Assembly (NCBI RefSeq): GCF_015207505.1
Contig: NZ_JADEWT010000002.1
Coordinates: forward strand, 81,877-145,876
Reading direction: 5' to 3'
DNA: 64,000 bases
DNA from: Tychonema sp. LEGE 06208
GTDB lineage: Bacteria; Cyanobacteriota; Cyanobacteriia; Cyanobacteriales; Microcoleaceae
Part shown: piece by piece, positions 10,181 through 18,311 of the stretch
Layout of the letters: each line of letters opens with the position of its first letter
Numbering within the stretch: position 1 is the first letter of the stretch
Translations under genes and position numbers: made by a program
The notes under the pieces: model-generated
Told to the model about the DNA's origin: nothing
The model's database searches: none
Seen by the model: the letters and a program-made list of their open reading frames with translations, nothing else

Positions 10181-10189
10181 GCGATCGGG

Positions 10190-10289
10190 ATATAGCCTTT
10201 CGAGCTTTCATAGGAGGTACTATCCGGTATAGGGCATAGGGCATAGGAAGGGCATAGGGCATATCTCACTTTTTTGAGAACCGCTATAG
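10190..10289. repeat. MITE-like element, family 2 (ATATAGCC...CCGCTATAG)
   Basis: It starts 10 nt after the kinase stop codon. The left end is ATATAGCCTTTC, then GGAGGTACTATCCGG, iterated ATAGGGC units, and the right end GAGAACCGCTATAG. The ends are imperfect inverted copies of each other. Relatives lie at 38176-38314, 47680-47760 and 61781-61900. Confidence 0.6.
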
Positions 10290-10501
10290 TAGTTTTTAAT
10301 TCTGAATTGAAAACTATCATGCAGTTTAATAAGTCACAGTCGGTTCGGCAATCCCTCAGTGGCAGGTGCGAAATCAAGGTCTTGAGAATAGATAATAAAT
10401 CGTCCCAAAAATAACTTAAAAATTTAGAAAGCTCAATGAAAGTAAATTTCAGAAATGACATATAGCAAAAAAAACACCATTTAAAGATTACGAAAAACTG
10501 T

Positions 10502-13500
10502 ATGTTAAATAGAAACTCGACCGATTCTTTACTTAAAATGGTAGCCGAATCAACATTAAAATTGTTGATAATAGAAGACATGGCAGAAGATATAGAATTA
10601 ATAGAAGTAGCCTTAGAAGCGGGCGGAGTTAATTTTAATTTCGATACAGCAGAAACAGCAGCAGAGTGCAGACAAATGCTCCAAAATAGCAATTACGATG
10701 CTGTGCTGTCAGATTACCGCCTCCCGGAATTCAACGGTTTAGAAGTGTTGAAGTTAATGCAGGAATTGGGGCAAGACATACCATTTATTTTAGTAACGGG
10801 AAGTTTGGGAGAAGAAGCGGCAGTTGAGTGCATCAAAGCCGGCATGACCGATTATGTATTAAAAGGGCGTCTGTTTAGGTTGCCAACAGTATTAGAACGA
10901 TCGCTCCAAGAATACAAAATGCGCCGCCAGCAGCAAGAGGCGATCGCCCAAATTCAGCGTCAAGCGACTCGCGAGGCGATCGTCAACCGCATCGTTCAAG
11001 CCATGCGCTGCACCCTCGTACTCGACGAAGTGCTGCAAACCACCGCAGATCAACTGCATGAAGCTCTAGAAATTAGCGGCTGCGCGATTTTGCAGCCAGA
11101 TACCGCAGGCGGGATCGCGATTCGCTACATGAGCTCAAAGGCAGTCGGCAGAGAACTGGCGATCGGTCTAAATTGCGAATTTGCTCAATACTATCGCTCC
11201 TCCCTCGGCCGCGGAGAAACGATCACGATCACCGAGTTATCGAGTCTGGCCCCGTCCCTGCAAGCAGCAGCCGAATTCTTAGGGTTTCGCGCGATCGCGA
11301 TCGCACCGCTGCTCTACCAGCAATCATTTTTAGGAGGAATTTGCCTCTATCAGTGCGATCGACCGCGCTCTTGGAATGCCGAAGAACTGTCGCTAGTCAA
11401 AGCTATTGCCGATCAGTGCGCGATCGCGATCCATCAAGCCGAACTCTACCAAACGGCCCAAACCGAACTAGCAGAACGCAAGCGCGCCGAAGCAGAAGTC
11501 CGCGGCATTCAGCAGCAACTAGCCACGATGGCAGCCAACATTCCCGGCTCAGTCTACCGCGCCGTGTTGCATCCAGACGGCAAGATGTCGATGCCCTACA
11601 TCAGTCCAGGGGTGCGCGAACTTACTGGCTTCGATCCTGCAGAAGTCATGGCGTGCCCGCAACTATTGACCGAAATCATTCATCCAGAGGACAAAACCTT
11701 GTTTGACGGCAGCGTAGCAACATCGTGTGACAATCTAGAACACTACGATCGCCAGTACCGGATTGTCTTGAATTCCGGCGAAACCAAGTGGGTGCAAGAT
11801 AGCGCCAAATTTTCTCATAACAAAAACGGCGACGTAGTTATAGACGGAGTAACCCTCGATATCAGCGATCGGAAATTTGCCGAATCAGCGCTGCGGCAAA
11901 GCGAACAGCGATTTCGATCGCTGATTGAAAACGCTACAGACATCACGATCATTCTTGACGGCGAGGGAATCTTTCGCTACATCAGCCCTTCGGTGAAGCG
12001 AATTTTAGGATACGCGCCCCATAAGGCGATCGGGCGCAGCGCCCTAGGGACAGTTCACCCAGACGACTGCGCCACGATCGCCCAAACCCTCCACAAAGCC
12101 CTTCAAAACCCCAAAAGAAGCCAGTCCCCAGTTGAGTATCGAGTCCGCCACCGCAACGGTTCTTGGTGTTATGTAGAAGCTGTAGCCACCAACTTGCTGC
12201 ACGATCCTGCTGTCAAGGGAATCGTGATCAACTGTCACGACATCACTCAGCGCAAACTCGCCGAAGAACAACTGCTGCACGATGCTTTTCATGACGCCCT
12301 CACCGGATTACCCAACCGATCGCTATTTATCGATCGGCTAGAACACTCTGTGAGGCTGGCAAAAAGGCGCACAGACTACTTGTTTGCCGTGCTGTTTCTA
12401 GATTTAGACCGATTTAAAGTCGTCAACGATTCCCTCGGCCACGCCATCGGCGATCTACTGCTAGTGGCGATCGCCCGCCGTCTAGAAGCTTGTCTCAGGC
12501 CCGGAGATACAGTAGCCCGCATCGGGGGAGACGAATTCGTGCTTTTGCTGGAAGATATCGACGGCGTAAATGAAGCTAGTAGCATTGTCAACCGCCTGCA
12601 ACAGCAAATCACCTCTCCGATTTTGCTAGACGGACACGAAGTCTTTATCACCGCCAGCATCGGCATTGCTTTGAGTTCTGATGAAGACCTGGAAACGACA
12701 AACCTGCTGCGCGACGCCGACACCGCCATGTACCGCGCCAAAAAACTCGGCCGAGCCCGACACGAAGTTTTTAACAGTTCCATGCACGCCCACGCTTTGC
12801 GACTGTTGCAGCTAGAAAATGACTTGCGGCGGGCGATCGAATCAATTAGAGACCAAGCCATAGAACAAGAATGTAATCCATGCACGCGATCGGGCTTACC
12901 TCCCTTATCCGCAGCCCCCCAGTTTATCATTCACTATCAGCCGATCGTCAGCATCGCCAATAACACAATTAACGGTTTCGAGGCCCTAGTGCGCTGGCAG
13001 CATCCAGAACGCGGCTTAATTTCCCCAGTTGAATTTATTCCCATCGCCGAAGAAACCGGATTAATCGTAGCCCTCGGCCGTTGGGTGCTACGCACAGCTT
13101 GCCAGCAAATCCGCCAGTGGCAGCAACTATTTCAAAACAACCCGCCCTTAAGCGTCAACGTCAACCTTTCAGTCAAACAGTTTTCTCAGCCAGATTTAAT
13201 CGAATATATCGATCTAGTTCTCGAAGAAAGTCACCTCGACGGTAGCAGTTTAAAACTAGAAATTACCGAAAGCGTACTCATAGAAAATTCCGACTCAGTA
13301 ACAGCAATGCTGGTGCAGCTTAGAGCCAGAAACATACACCTTTGCATCGACGACTTCGGCACCGGCTATTCATCCCTGTCCTACCTGCACCGCTTCCCCA
13401 CCAATACCTTAAAAATAGACCGATCTTTTGTCAGCAGAATGGGAGGCGAGTTCGACCTAAGCAAAGGAAGTATTGACCCGACAGAGATTGTGCGGTCGAT

Positions 13501-13714
13501 CGTTACTTTGTCGCACAATTTGGGCATGGATGTGGTAGCCGAAGGAGTCGAAGAAGCCTCGCAACTATCTATACTCAAAGGATTAAAATGCGAGTTCGCC
13601 CAAGGATTCTTTTTTTCCAAGCCAGTAGACTCTCAAACAGCAGCAATTCTGATCCGACAGCAAGCCGAAACTCAAGATTTGCTGACATTGAGTTTTTTAG
13701 AAAAAGGTCATTAA
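10502..13714 (+). CDS. Receiver-GAF-PAS-PAS-GGDEF-EAL c-di-GMP protein
   Basis: 1070 residues. An N-terminal receiver (~20-135, predicted phosphoacceptor Asp71 in VLSDYRLPE) is followed by GAF (~170-318), two PAS units (~335-590), GGDEF (~597-760) and EAL (~800-1055). The GGDEF motif at 675-679 is intact (RIGGDEF), and Arg666/Asp669 form an I-site RxxD exactly five residues before it. EAL residues are intact (GFEALVRW with Glu827, DDFGTGYSSLSYL, KIDRSFV, VAEGVEE). Both synthesis and hydrolysis of c-di-GMP are therefore chemically plausible. The receiver suggests control by phosphorylation, perhaps by the kinase just upstream. The start may instead be the internal ATG at residue 13. Confidence 0.93.
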   Translation: MLNRNSTDSLLKMVAESTLKLLIIEDMAEDIELIEVALEAGGVNFNFDTAETAAECRQMLQNSNYDAVLSDYRLPEFNGLEVLKLMQELGQDIPFILVTGSLGEEAAVECIKAGMTDYVLKGRLFRLPTVLERSLQEYKMRRQQQEAIAQIQRQATREAIVNRIVQAMRCTLVLDEVLQTTADQLHEALEISGCAILQPDTAGGIAIRYMSSKAVGRELAIGLNCEFAQYYRSSLGRGETITITELSSLAPSLQAAAEFLGFRAIAIAPLLYQQSFLGGICLYQCDRPRSWNAEELSLVKAIADQCAIAIHQAELYQTAQTELAERKRAEAEVRGIQQQLATMAANIPGSVYRAVLHPDGKMSMPYISPGVRELTGFDPAEVMACPQLLTEIIHPEDKTLFDGSVATSCDNLEHYDRQYRIVLNSGETKWVQDSAKFSHNKNGDVVIDGVTLDISDRKFAESALRQSEQRFRSLIENATDITIILDGEGIFRYISPSVKRILGYAPHKAIGRSALGTVHPDDCATIAQTLHKALQNPKRSQSPVEYRVRHRNGSWCYVEAVATNLLHDPAVKGIVINCHDITQRKLAEEQLLHDAFHDALTGLPNRSLFIDRLEHSVRLAKRRTDYLFAVLFLDLDRFKVVNDSLGHAIGDLLLVAIARRLEACLRPGDTVARIGGDEFVLLLEDIDGVNEASSIVNRLQQQITSPILLDGHEVFITASIGIALSSDEDLETTNLLRDADTAMYRAKKLGRARHEVFNSSMHAHALRLLQLENDLRRAIESIRDQAIEQECNPCTRSGLPPLSAAPQFIIHYQPIVSIANNTINGFEALVRWQHPERGLISPVEFIPIAEETGLIVALGRWVLRTACQQIRQWQQLFQNNPPLSVNVNLSVKQFSQPDLIEYIDLVLEESHLDGSSLKLEITESVLIENSDSVTAMLVQLRARNIHLCIDDFGTGYSSLSYLHRFPTNTLKIDRSFVSRMGGEFDLSKGSIDPTEIVRSIVTLSHNLGMDVVAEGVEEASQLSILKGLKCEFAQGFFFSKPVDSQTAAILIRQQAETQDLLTLSFLEKGH

Positions 13715-13820
13715 AAAAACACGGCATTTTGTGCGTCCCATTTCAGCATAAAATCTTAAAATATTTTAAAGCTGTCCCTAACTACTGGCGTCAGTTAATA
13801 ACTACGGCATCGAAATCGCT

Positions 13821-15410
13821 ATGACTATTGGCTACCTCGCCCTCGTTCTCCACGCCCACCTGCCTTTTGTCCGCCACCCCGAAAGCGACTACGTTTTAGA
13901 AGAAGAATGGCTGTTTGAGGCGATCGCCGAAACCTACATTCCCCTACTGCAAGTCTTTGAGGGGCTGCTTCGCGACGGCATAGACTTTAAAATTACCATG
14001 AGCATGACACCGCCCTTGGTGGCGATGCTGCGCGACCCATTACTGCAAGACCGCTTCGACAACCACTTAGCGAAACTCGAAGAACTAGCGGATCTCGAAA
14101 TTGAACACAACAGCGGCAACGGTCATCTCCGATATTTAGGCGAACATTACGCCGCCCACTTCTCTCAAGTTCGCAATTATTGGGAAAAGTGCGATCGAGA
14201 TTTAGTCAAAGCCTTCAAAAAATTCCAAGACAGCAACAACCTCGAAATCATGACCTGCGGGGCCACCCACGGCTACTTACCGCTGATGAAAATGTACCCC
14301 GAGGCAGTTTGGGCGCAAATACAAGTAGCCTGCGAAAGCTACGAACAAAACTTCGGCCGCCGACCAAAAGGTATTTGGCTGCCCGAATGCGCCTATTACG
14401 AAGGCTTAGAGAGGATGTTAGCCGATGCCGGTCTCCGCTACTTTCTCACAGACGGTCACGGCATTCTCTACGCCCGCCCCCGTCCCCGCTACGGTAGCTA
14501 CGCGCCAATTTTCACCGAATGCGGAGTAGCAGCCTTCGGTCGAGATCACGAATCATCGCAGCAGGTTTGGTCTTCCGAAGTCGGCTATCCCGGCGCAGCC
14601 GAATACCGAGAATTCTACAAAGATTTGGGTTGGGAAGCCGAATACGACTACATCAAACCCTACATCATGCCCAACGGCCAGCGCAAAAACACCGGGATTA
14701 AGTATCACAAAATCACCGGTCGCGGATTGGGTTTAGGCGACAAACAGTTATACGATCCGTACTGGGCGCGGGAAAAAACAGCCGAACACGCCAGCAACTT
14801 TGCTTTCAACCGCGAGCGGCAAGTCGAACACCTCAACGGCATCATGCAGCGCCCGCCGATTATTGTATCGCCTTACGACGCGGAACTTTTCGGTCACTGG
14901 TGGTACGAAGGGCCTTGGTTCTTAGATTACTTGTTCCGCAAGAGTTGGTACGACCAAAATACCTACGAGATGACGCATTTAGCCGATTATTTGCGGGGAA
15001 ATCCGAATCAGCAAGTTTGCCGTCCGTCGCAGTCGAGTTGGGGTTTCCGGGGTTTTCACGAGTATTGGCTCAACGATACCAATGCTTGGATTTACCCGCA
15101 CTTGCACAAAGCTGCGGAACGGATGATTGAGTTGGGAAGTATGGAACCGGAGGACGAATTGCAGTATCGGGCTTTGAACCAGGCCGCGCGGGAAGTGCTG
15201 TTAGCTCAATCGTCTGACTGGGCCTTTATCATGCGGACTGGGACGATGGTTCCCTATGCGGTGCGGCGGACTCGATCGCACTTAATGCGCTTTCACAAGC
15301 TGTACGATGAAGTCAAAGAAGGTAAAGTCGATTCCGGTTGGTTGGAGAAGGTCGAAGAGATTGACAACATTTTTCCTGAGATCAACTATCGCGTTTATCG
15401 ATCGCTTTAA
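13821..15410 (+). CDS. GH57 family 1,4-alpha-glucan branching-type enzyme (with DUF1957-like C-terminal part)
   Basis: 529 residues. It starts GYLALVLHAHLPFVRHP, the GH57 signature strand and HxH. The predicted nucleophile is Glu189 in GIWLPECAYY, and the predicted acid/base is Asp353 in SPYDAELFGHWWYEGPWF. These spacings agree with the characterised archaeal GH57 branching enzyme (Glu183/Asp354, from memory). The protein ends soon after the helical DUF1957-like region, without the C-terminal extension of archaeal forms. The likely role is introducing alpha-1,6 branches in glycogen. No other glycogen gene is adjacent. A terminator follows at 15558. Confidence 0.9.
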   Translation: MTIGYLALVLHAHLPFVRHPESDYVLEEEWLFEAIAETYIPLLQVFEGLLRDGIDFKITMSMTPPLVAMLRDPLLQDRFDNHLAKLEELADLEIEHNSGNGHLRYLGEHYAAHFSQVRNYWEKCDRDLVKAFKKFQDSNNLEIMTCGATHGYLPLMKMYPEAVWAQIQVACESYEQNFGRRPKGIWLPECAYYEGLERMLADAGLRYFLTDGHGILYARPRPRYGSYAPIFTECGVAAFGRDHESSQQVWSSEVGYPGAAEYREFYKDLGWEAEYDYIKPYIMPNGQRKNTGIKYHKITGRGLGLGDKQLYDPYWAREKTAEHASNFAFNRERQVEHLNGIMQRPPIIVSPYDAELFGHWWYEGPWFLDYLFRKSWYDQNTYEMTHLADYLRGNPNQQVCRPSQSSWGFRGFHEYWLNDTNAWIYPHLHKAAERMIELGSMEPEDELQYRALNQAAREVLLAQSSDWAFIMRTGTMVPYAVRRTRSHLMRFHKLYDEVKEGKVDSGWLEKVEEIDNIFPEINYRVYRSL

Positions 15411-15557
15411 TATCAAGTCCGGTAGTACCCGACTGGTATTATTTCAAGTTTTGTAGGGGTTCCTTCGCGCCTGATATTTGATAATTATCGACAAATGATA
15501 TCAACCCGCCCAGCCCTTACCAGTCCGCTCTTACTTCCAGCCAATTCCCAACAAATT

Positions 15558-15581
15558 AAAACCCGCCAGCGCGGGTTTTTT
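15558..15581 (+). terminator. Rho-independent terminator after GH57 gene
   Basis: AAAACCCGC, loop CAGC, GCGGGTTTT, then TT: a perfect 9-bp stem whose T tract continues past it. It lies 148 nt after the GH57 stop codon. The A-rich left arm would also let it work in the opposite direction, for the DUF2862 gene. Confidence 0.75.
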
Positions 15582-15804
15582 ATGGATAAAAATATAGCAC
15601 GTTTTTATGTCCGCGCCCAAGCGTGCTACTTAACATTTACCGTAACTGTCAGTCAGAGAACGGGAGTAGAGGAGAACGGGAGTGAGGGAGTAGGGGAGTG
15701 TGAAAAAATTTTCCTTCTTCTCTCGAACCTCGAACCTCAGTATCCGTTACATCCTTGACATCCCGTACATGGCGGCGGAAGCCGAACTTCACGCTTGACT
15801 TCTG

Positions 15805-16005
15805 CTAAACCGGTTCTAGCTCATCTTCAAAGAACCAAGTCGCAAAACCGTTAAACTTCACAATCACGCCTACTCCACTGCCGTCAACCATTCTGAATCC
15901 GTCAACGGTGCCGACGGGATTTTCCTTGATCTTGCCCACGATATTTGCAGGTATCCGATCTCTGAGACGGCGCACCTTAACTCTCTGACCTACTTCTATT
16001 GCCAC
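15805..16005 (-). CDS. DUF2862 domain protein
   Basis: 66 residues, starting at GTG (16005), with AGGAG ten bases before it; no in-frame ATG is available. The sequence (AIEVGQRVKVRRLRDRIP, GTVDGFRMVDGSGVGVIVKF, TWFFEDELEPV) matches the small cyanobacterial and plastid-lineage DUF2862 family, whose SH3-like beta-barrel resembles the ferredoxin-thioredoxin reductase variable chain. Function is not known. It is alone on its strand. Confidence 0.85.
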   Translation of the reverse strand: MAIEVGQRVKVRRLRDRIPANIVGKIKENPVGTVDGFRMVDGSGVGVIVKFNGFATWFFEDELEPV

Positions 16006-16400
16006 TGAAATTGTTCTCCTGCTCTATATAACCTCTATACAAGCGTCCATTTTACAGTTTGGCGGACTCGATCGAACAGCAACACCAGCAGACCGATCGC
16101 CCCAGACGATTTTTGGATCGAAATTTCGACCAACTTTTCCGAAAAGACGGTATTCTAGTCCGAGTTGCTCGATCGCGATCGCCGACGACCTACGGTTCCA
16201 CAGCAGCAAGCTTCACTCGCCAGACCCAGCCGCACTGCTACAGATCATTATTTTTTATCGCTTTGCAAAAATATTTTTTTATTAACTCCCACAATTACAA
16301 TATTTCTACCCAATTATTCATCCTTCCGGCCGAATGCAAAAAGCACTCACTAGCAGTAATAAATTTTATGTTTGTTATATACAAATACTCATCCATGAAC
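16006..16400. other. Gene-free spacer upstream of the FecR promoter
   Basis: This is divergent spacer DNA. The left end should hold the promoter of the DUF2862 gene. Frames of up to 126 codons exist here but have irregular composition, no homology I recognise and no ribosome site, and they overlap one another; I do not call them genes. Confidence 0.4.
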
Positions 16401-16401
16401 C

Positions 16402-16430
16402 TTGACATCGGCGCAAACTCTTGCTATAAA
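16402..16430 (+). promoter_or_regulatory. Consensus sigma-70 type promoter upstream of fecR-like gene
   Basis: TTGACA (16402-16407), a 17-nt spacer and TATAAA (16425-16430) match the optimal housekeeping promoter. A start near 16437 would give a 5' leader of about 228 nt before the ATG at 16665. The leader has no called gene and could hold regulatory structure; alternatively the promoter serves a small RNA. Confidence 0.55.
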
Positions 16431-16664
16431 AGACTTTGAGTGTGGCAGATAAAATTTCCCCAAGGTCGGAGTTTAGTCAACGGGCACGTTGTAAAACTTT
16501 ACTAAAACTTCACAATAAACAGAAGATTTAATGGTAAGAGTTGATGCTGAGAAAGCTTATTTTGGCTGCTGTTTGATAGAATAAAAAGTGGAACGATTGC
16601 CGGATGTAGGGAGTCTAAGAAAGGAAATGAAGTGTAGGAACTTCAAAATGACAAAATCGAAATT

Positions 16665-17771
16665 ATGAAGAAAATTTTTACGTGCTGGCGATCGAGCAAA
16701 ATTCCGTTGAGAAGTTTGTCCTTGGCTGTGTTGGCCTGTCTGCCGGCATGGAGCGGGGCGATCGCCAGTCCGATCTCTCCATCCCTCAAACAGCAGTCAA
16801 ACTTTACTAAAATTGTCTCAGATCCTCGACCGCCAGCAAAGCCGAGCGACTCAACATATCCAAAAAATCCGGCAGAATCGGCGGCTAATCCATCCCCAGC
16901 AGCAACCATAAACGCTCAGGGAACAGCGGCCCCACGATCGCTCCAAATTACTGAAATTCGCGGTACTGTCAGCTTTAAGGGCAGATCAGCAGTGGCGGGC
17001 GATCGGCTCACAGAACCCGGAGATGAAATCATCACCGGCGCAGATTCCACAGCCAGGATCGCGATCGACAACAACGGCGGCATCGTGGAAGTTGCCGAAA
17101 ACACCGCAGTCAGAATATCCAATTTATCTGGTAGTGCAGAGGGCGAAAAAGAGACAGCCATTTTTGTCAGCAGGGGGCGAGTCAGGTTGTCCGTCAGCAA
17201 AACAAATGCGACAACTCCCGCAACCAACACCTCAACAATTATCCCGCCGAACCAAATTGCCGCCCTCAATACCTTCAGCGGACTCGGAAATTCGATTCAA
17301 ATTGCCCAACAAAAAAAATCTGCCAGAACCGCCCCTGTCAGGGTAGAAACCCCCGAAGGCGTGGCCGGAGTGCGCGGCACTTCCTTTGGTGTCAGCGTCA
17401 GCGACGGCAAAACCTCAGTCGAAACTATTGAAGGTGCCGTCGCAGTATCCGGGAGCACCGACTCCGAAGTCGTTGTCAACGGCGGCAGCGCGACGACAAT
17501 TTTCCGTCAATCTCCTCCCGCGCCCACCTCAACAAGCCCTCACCTAGCAGAACTCCAAGTCCGCAGTTTGTTCAGACTCAGTGGCAATATCTATCGCCTC
17601 AGCGGTCAAATTAACCCGATCGACATAATTTATGTCAATAACGAAGCGATTAAGATCGATCGAGACGGCAAGTTCAAGATCCAAGGGGTTTTACCTCCCA
17701 GCCGCCGCCTCAACATCGTAGTGCTAGCCCCCTCCGTCAGACAACGGCATTACATCCTTGTAGTGCCCTAA
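16665..17771 (+). CDS. Secreted FecR domain protein
   Basis: 368 residues with a Sec-type signal peptide (positive start MKKIFTCWRSSK, hydrophobic SLAVLACLPAWSGAIAS). After a Ser/Pro-rich linker comes a FecR domain (~100-260) with ITEIRGTVSFKG, GDEIITGADSTARI, VRLSVSK and GVAGVRGTSFGVSV. The C-terminal ~75 residues (IYRLSGQINPIDIIYVNNE) look like a small beta domain. It is probably periplasmic. In cyanobacteria, FecR proteins of this kind commonly sit beside CHASE2 adenylate cyclases, as here (next gene), suggesting a periplasmic partner or ligand for CHASE2. The two genes are separated by 540 nt of repeats. Confidence 0.88.
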   Translation: MKKIFTCWRSSKIPLRSLSLAVLACLPAWSGAIASPISPSLKQQSNFTKIVSDPRPPAKPSDSTYPKNPAESAANPSPAATINAQGTAAPRSLQITEIRGTVSFKGRSAVAGDRLTEPGDEIITGADSTARIAIDNNGGIVEVAENTAVRISNLSGSAEGEKETAIFVSRGRVRLSVSKTNATTPATNTSTIIPPNQIAALNTFSGLGNSIQIAQQKKSARTAPVRVETPEGVAGVRGTSFGVSVSDGKTSVETIEGAVAVSGSTDSEVVVNGGSATTIFRQSPPAPTSTSPHLAELQVRSLFRLSGNIYRLSGQINPIDIIYVNNEAIKIDRDGKFKIQGVLPPSRRLNIVVLAPSVRQRHYILVVP

Positions 17772-17845
17772 ACAGCCTATCTAGCTGTAAGGAGTTAGAT
17801 CTGAGATATGACACCAGTTTCAACTCAATTGACCGATCGAAAAAA

Positions 17846-18009
17846 GGTTAGTAGTGCGGACTTGAGTCCGCAAAATAGAATAGTGTCCGGTAAATTTACA
17901 GTTCAGAAAAAGGTTAGTAGTGTGGACTTGAGTCCGCAAAATAGAATAGTATCCGGTAAATTTACAGTTCAAAAATTGGTTATTAGTGCGGAATTCAGTC
18001 CGCATTACT
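17846..18009. repeat. 66-bp tandem repeat, about 2.5 copies
   Basis: Copies begin at 17846, 17912 and 17978 (the last partial). Each carries TGCGGACTTGAGTCCGCA, an imperfect palindrome, then ATAGAATAGT and GGTAAATTTACAGTTCA. Because 66 is divisible by 3, open frames run through on both strands with a 22-residue periodic product; I read these as repeat artefacts. Confidence 0.75.
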
Positions 18010-18185
18010 AACCTTTTTTATTATGGTAATCGGCGACGCTTGGCTTGATAATTTCGTTTACAGACGAAGCATTTAGCGGTGAATCTGTGCAGTCAAAATA
18101 AACAAAATTTGCACCCGCGCTTTGTGCTTGCGGTATTGTAAAAGTTCAATAGCATAAATTTTCTCGAACCTCGGACGCGAATGTC

Positions 18186-18288
18186 ATATCAATTCCGGTT
18201 GCACTCATACATAATGTTAACAGTCAACAGTCAACAGTTAACAGTTAATAGTGAATTTACTATTCCGATAAAGAGATAATTTGATATC
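18186..18288. repeat. MITE-like composite element, family 1
   Basis: The left end is ATATCAATTCCGGTTGCA; the core is a heptamer array of AGTCAAC/AGTTAAC; the right end is ACTATTCCGATAAAGAG and then TTTGATAT. It lies between the FecR and CHASE2 genes. Other copies: 20329, 33251, 39601, 57061 and 61936. Confidence 0.6.
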
Positions 18289-18311
18289 AATTATAGTGTT
18301 ATATTAATTGC

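Noticed and set aside
16059..16439. 126-codon plus-strand frame upstream of the FecR gene
   Set aside because: It overlaps the consensus promoter at 16402, has no ribosome site, and its composition shifts along its length.
17808..18011. 67-codon frame with a 22-residue repeat, and a 61-codon frame opposite
   Set aside because: Both arise from a 66-bp non-coding tandem repeat whose length is a multiple of three.
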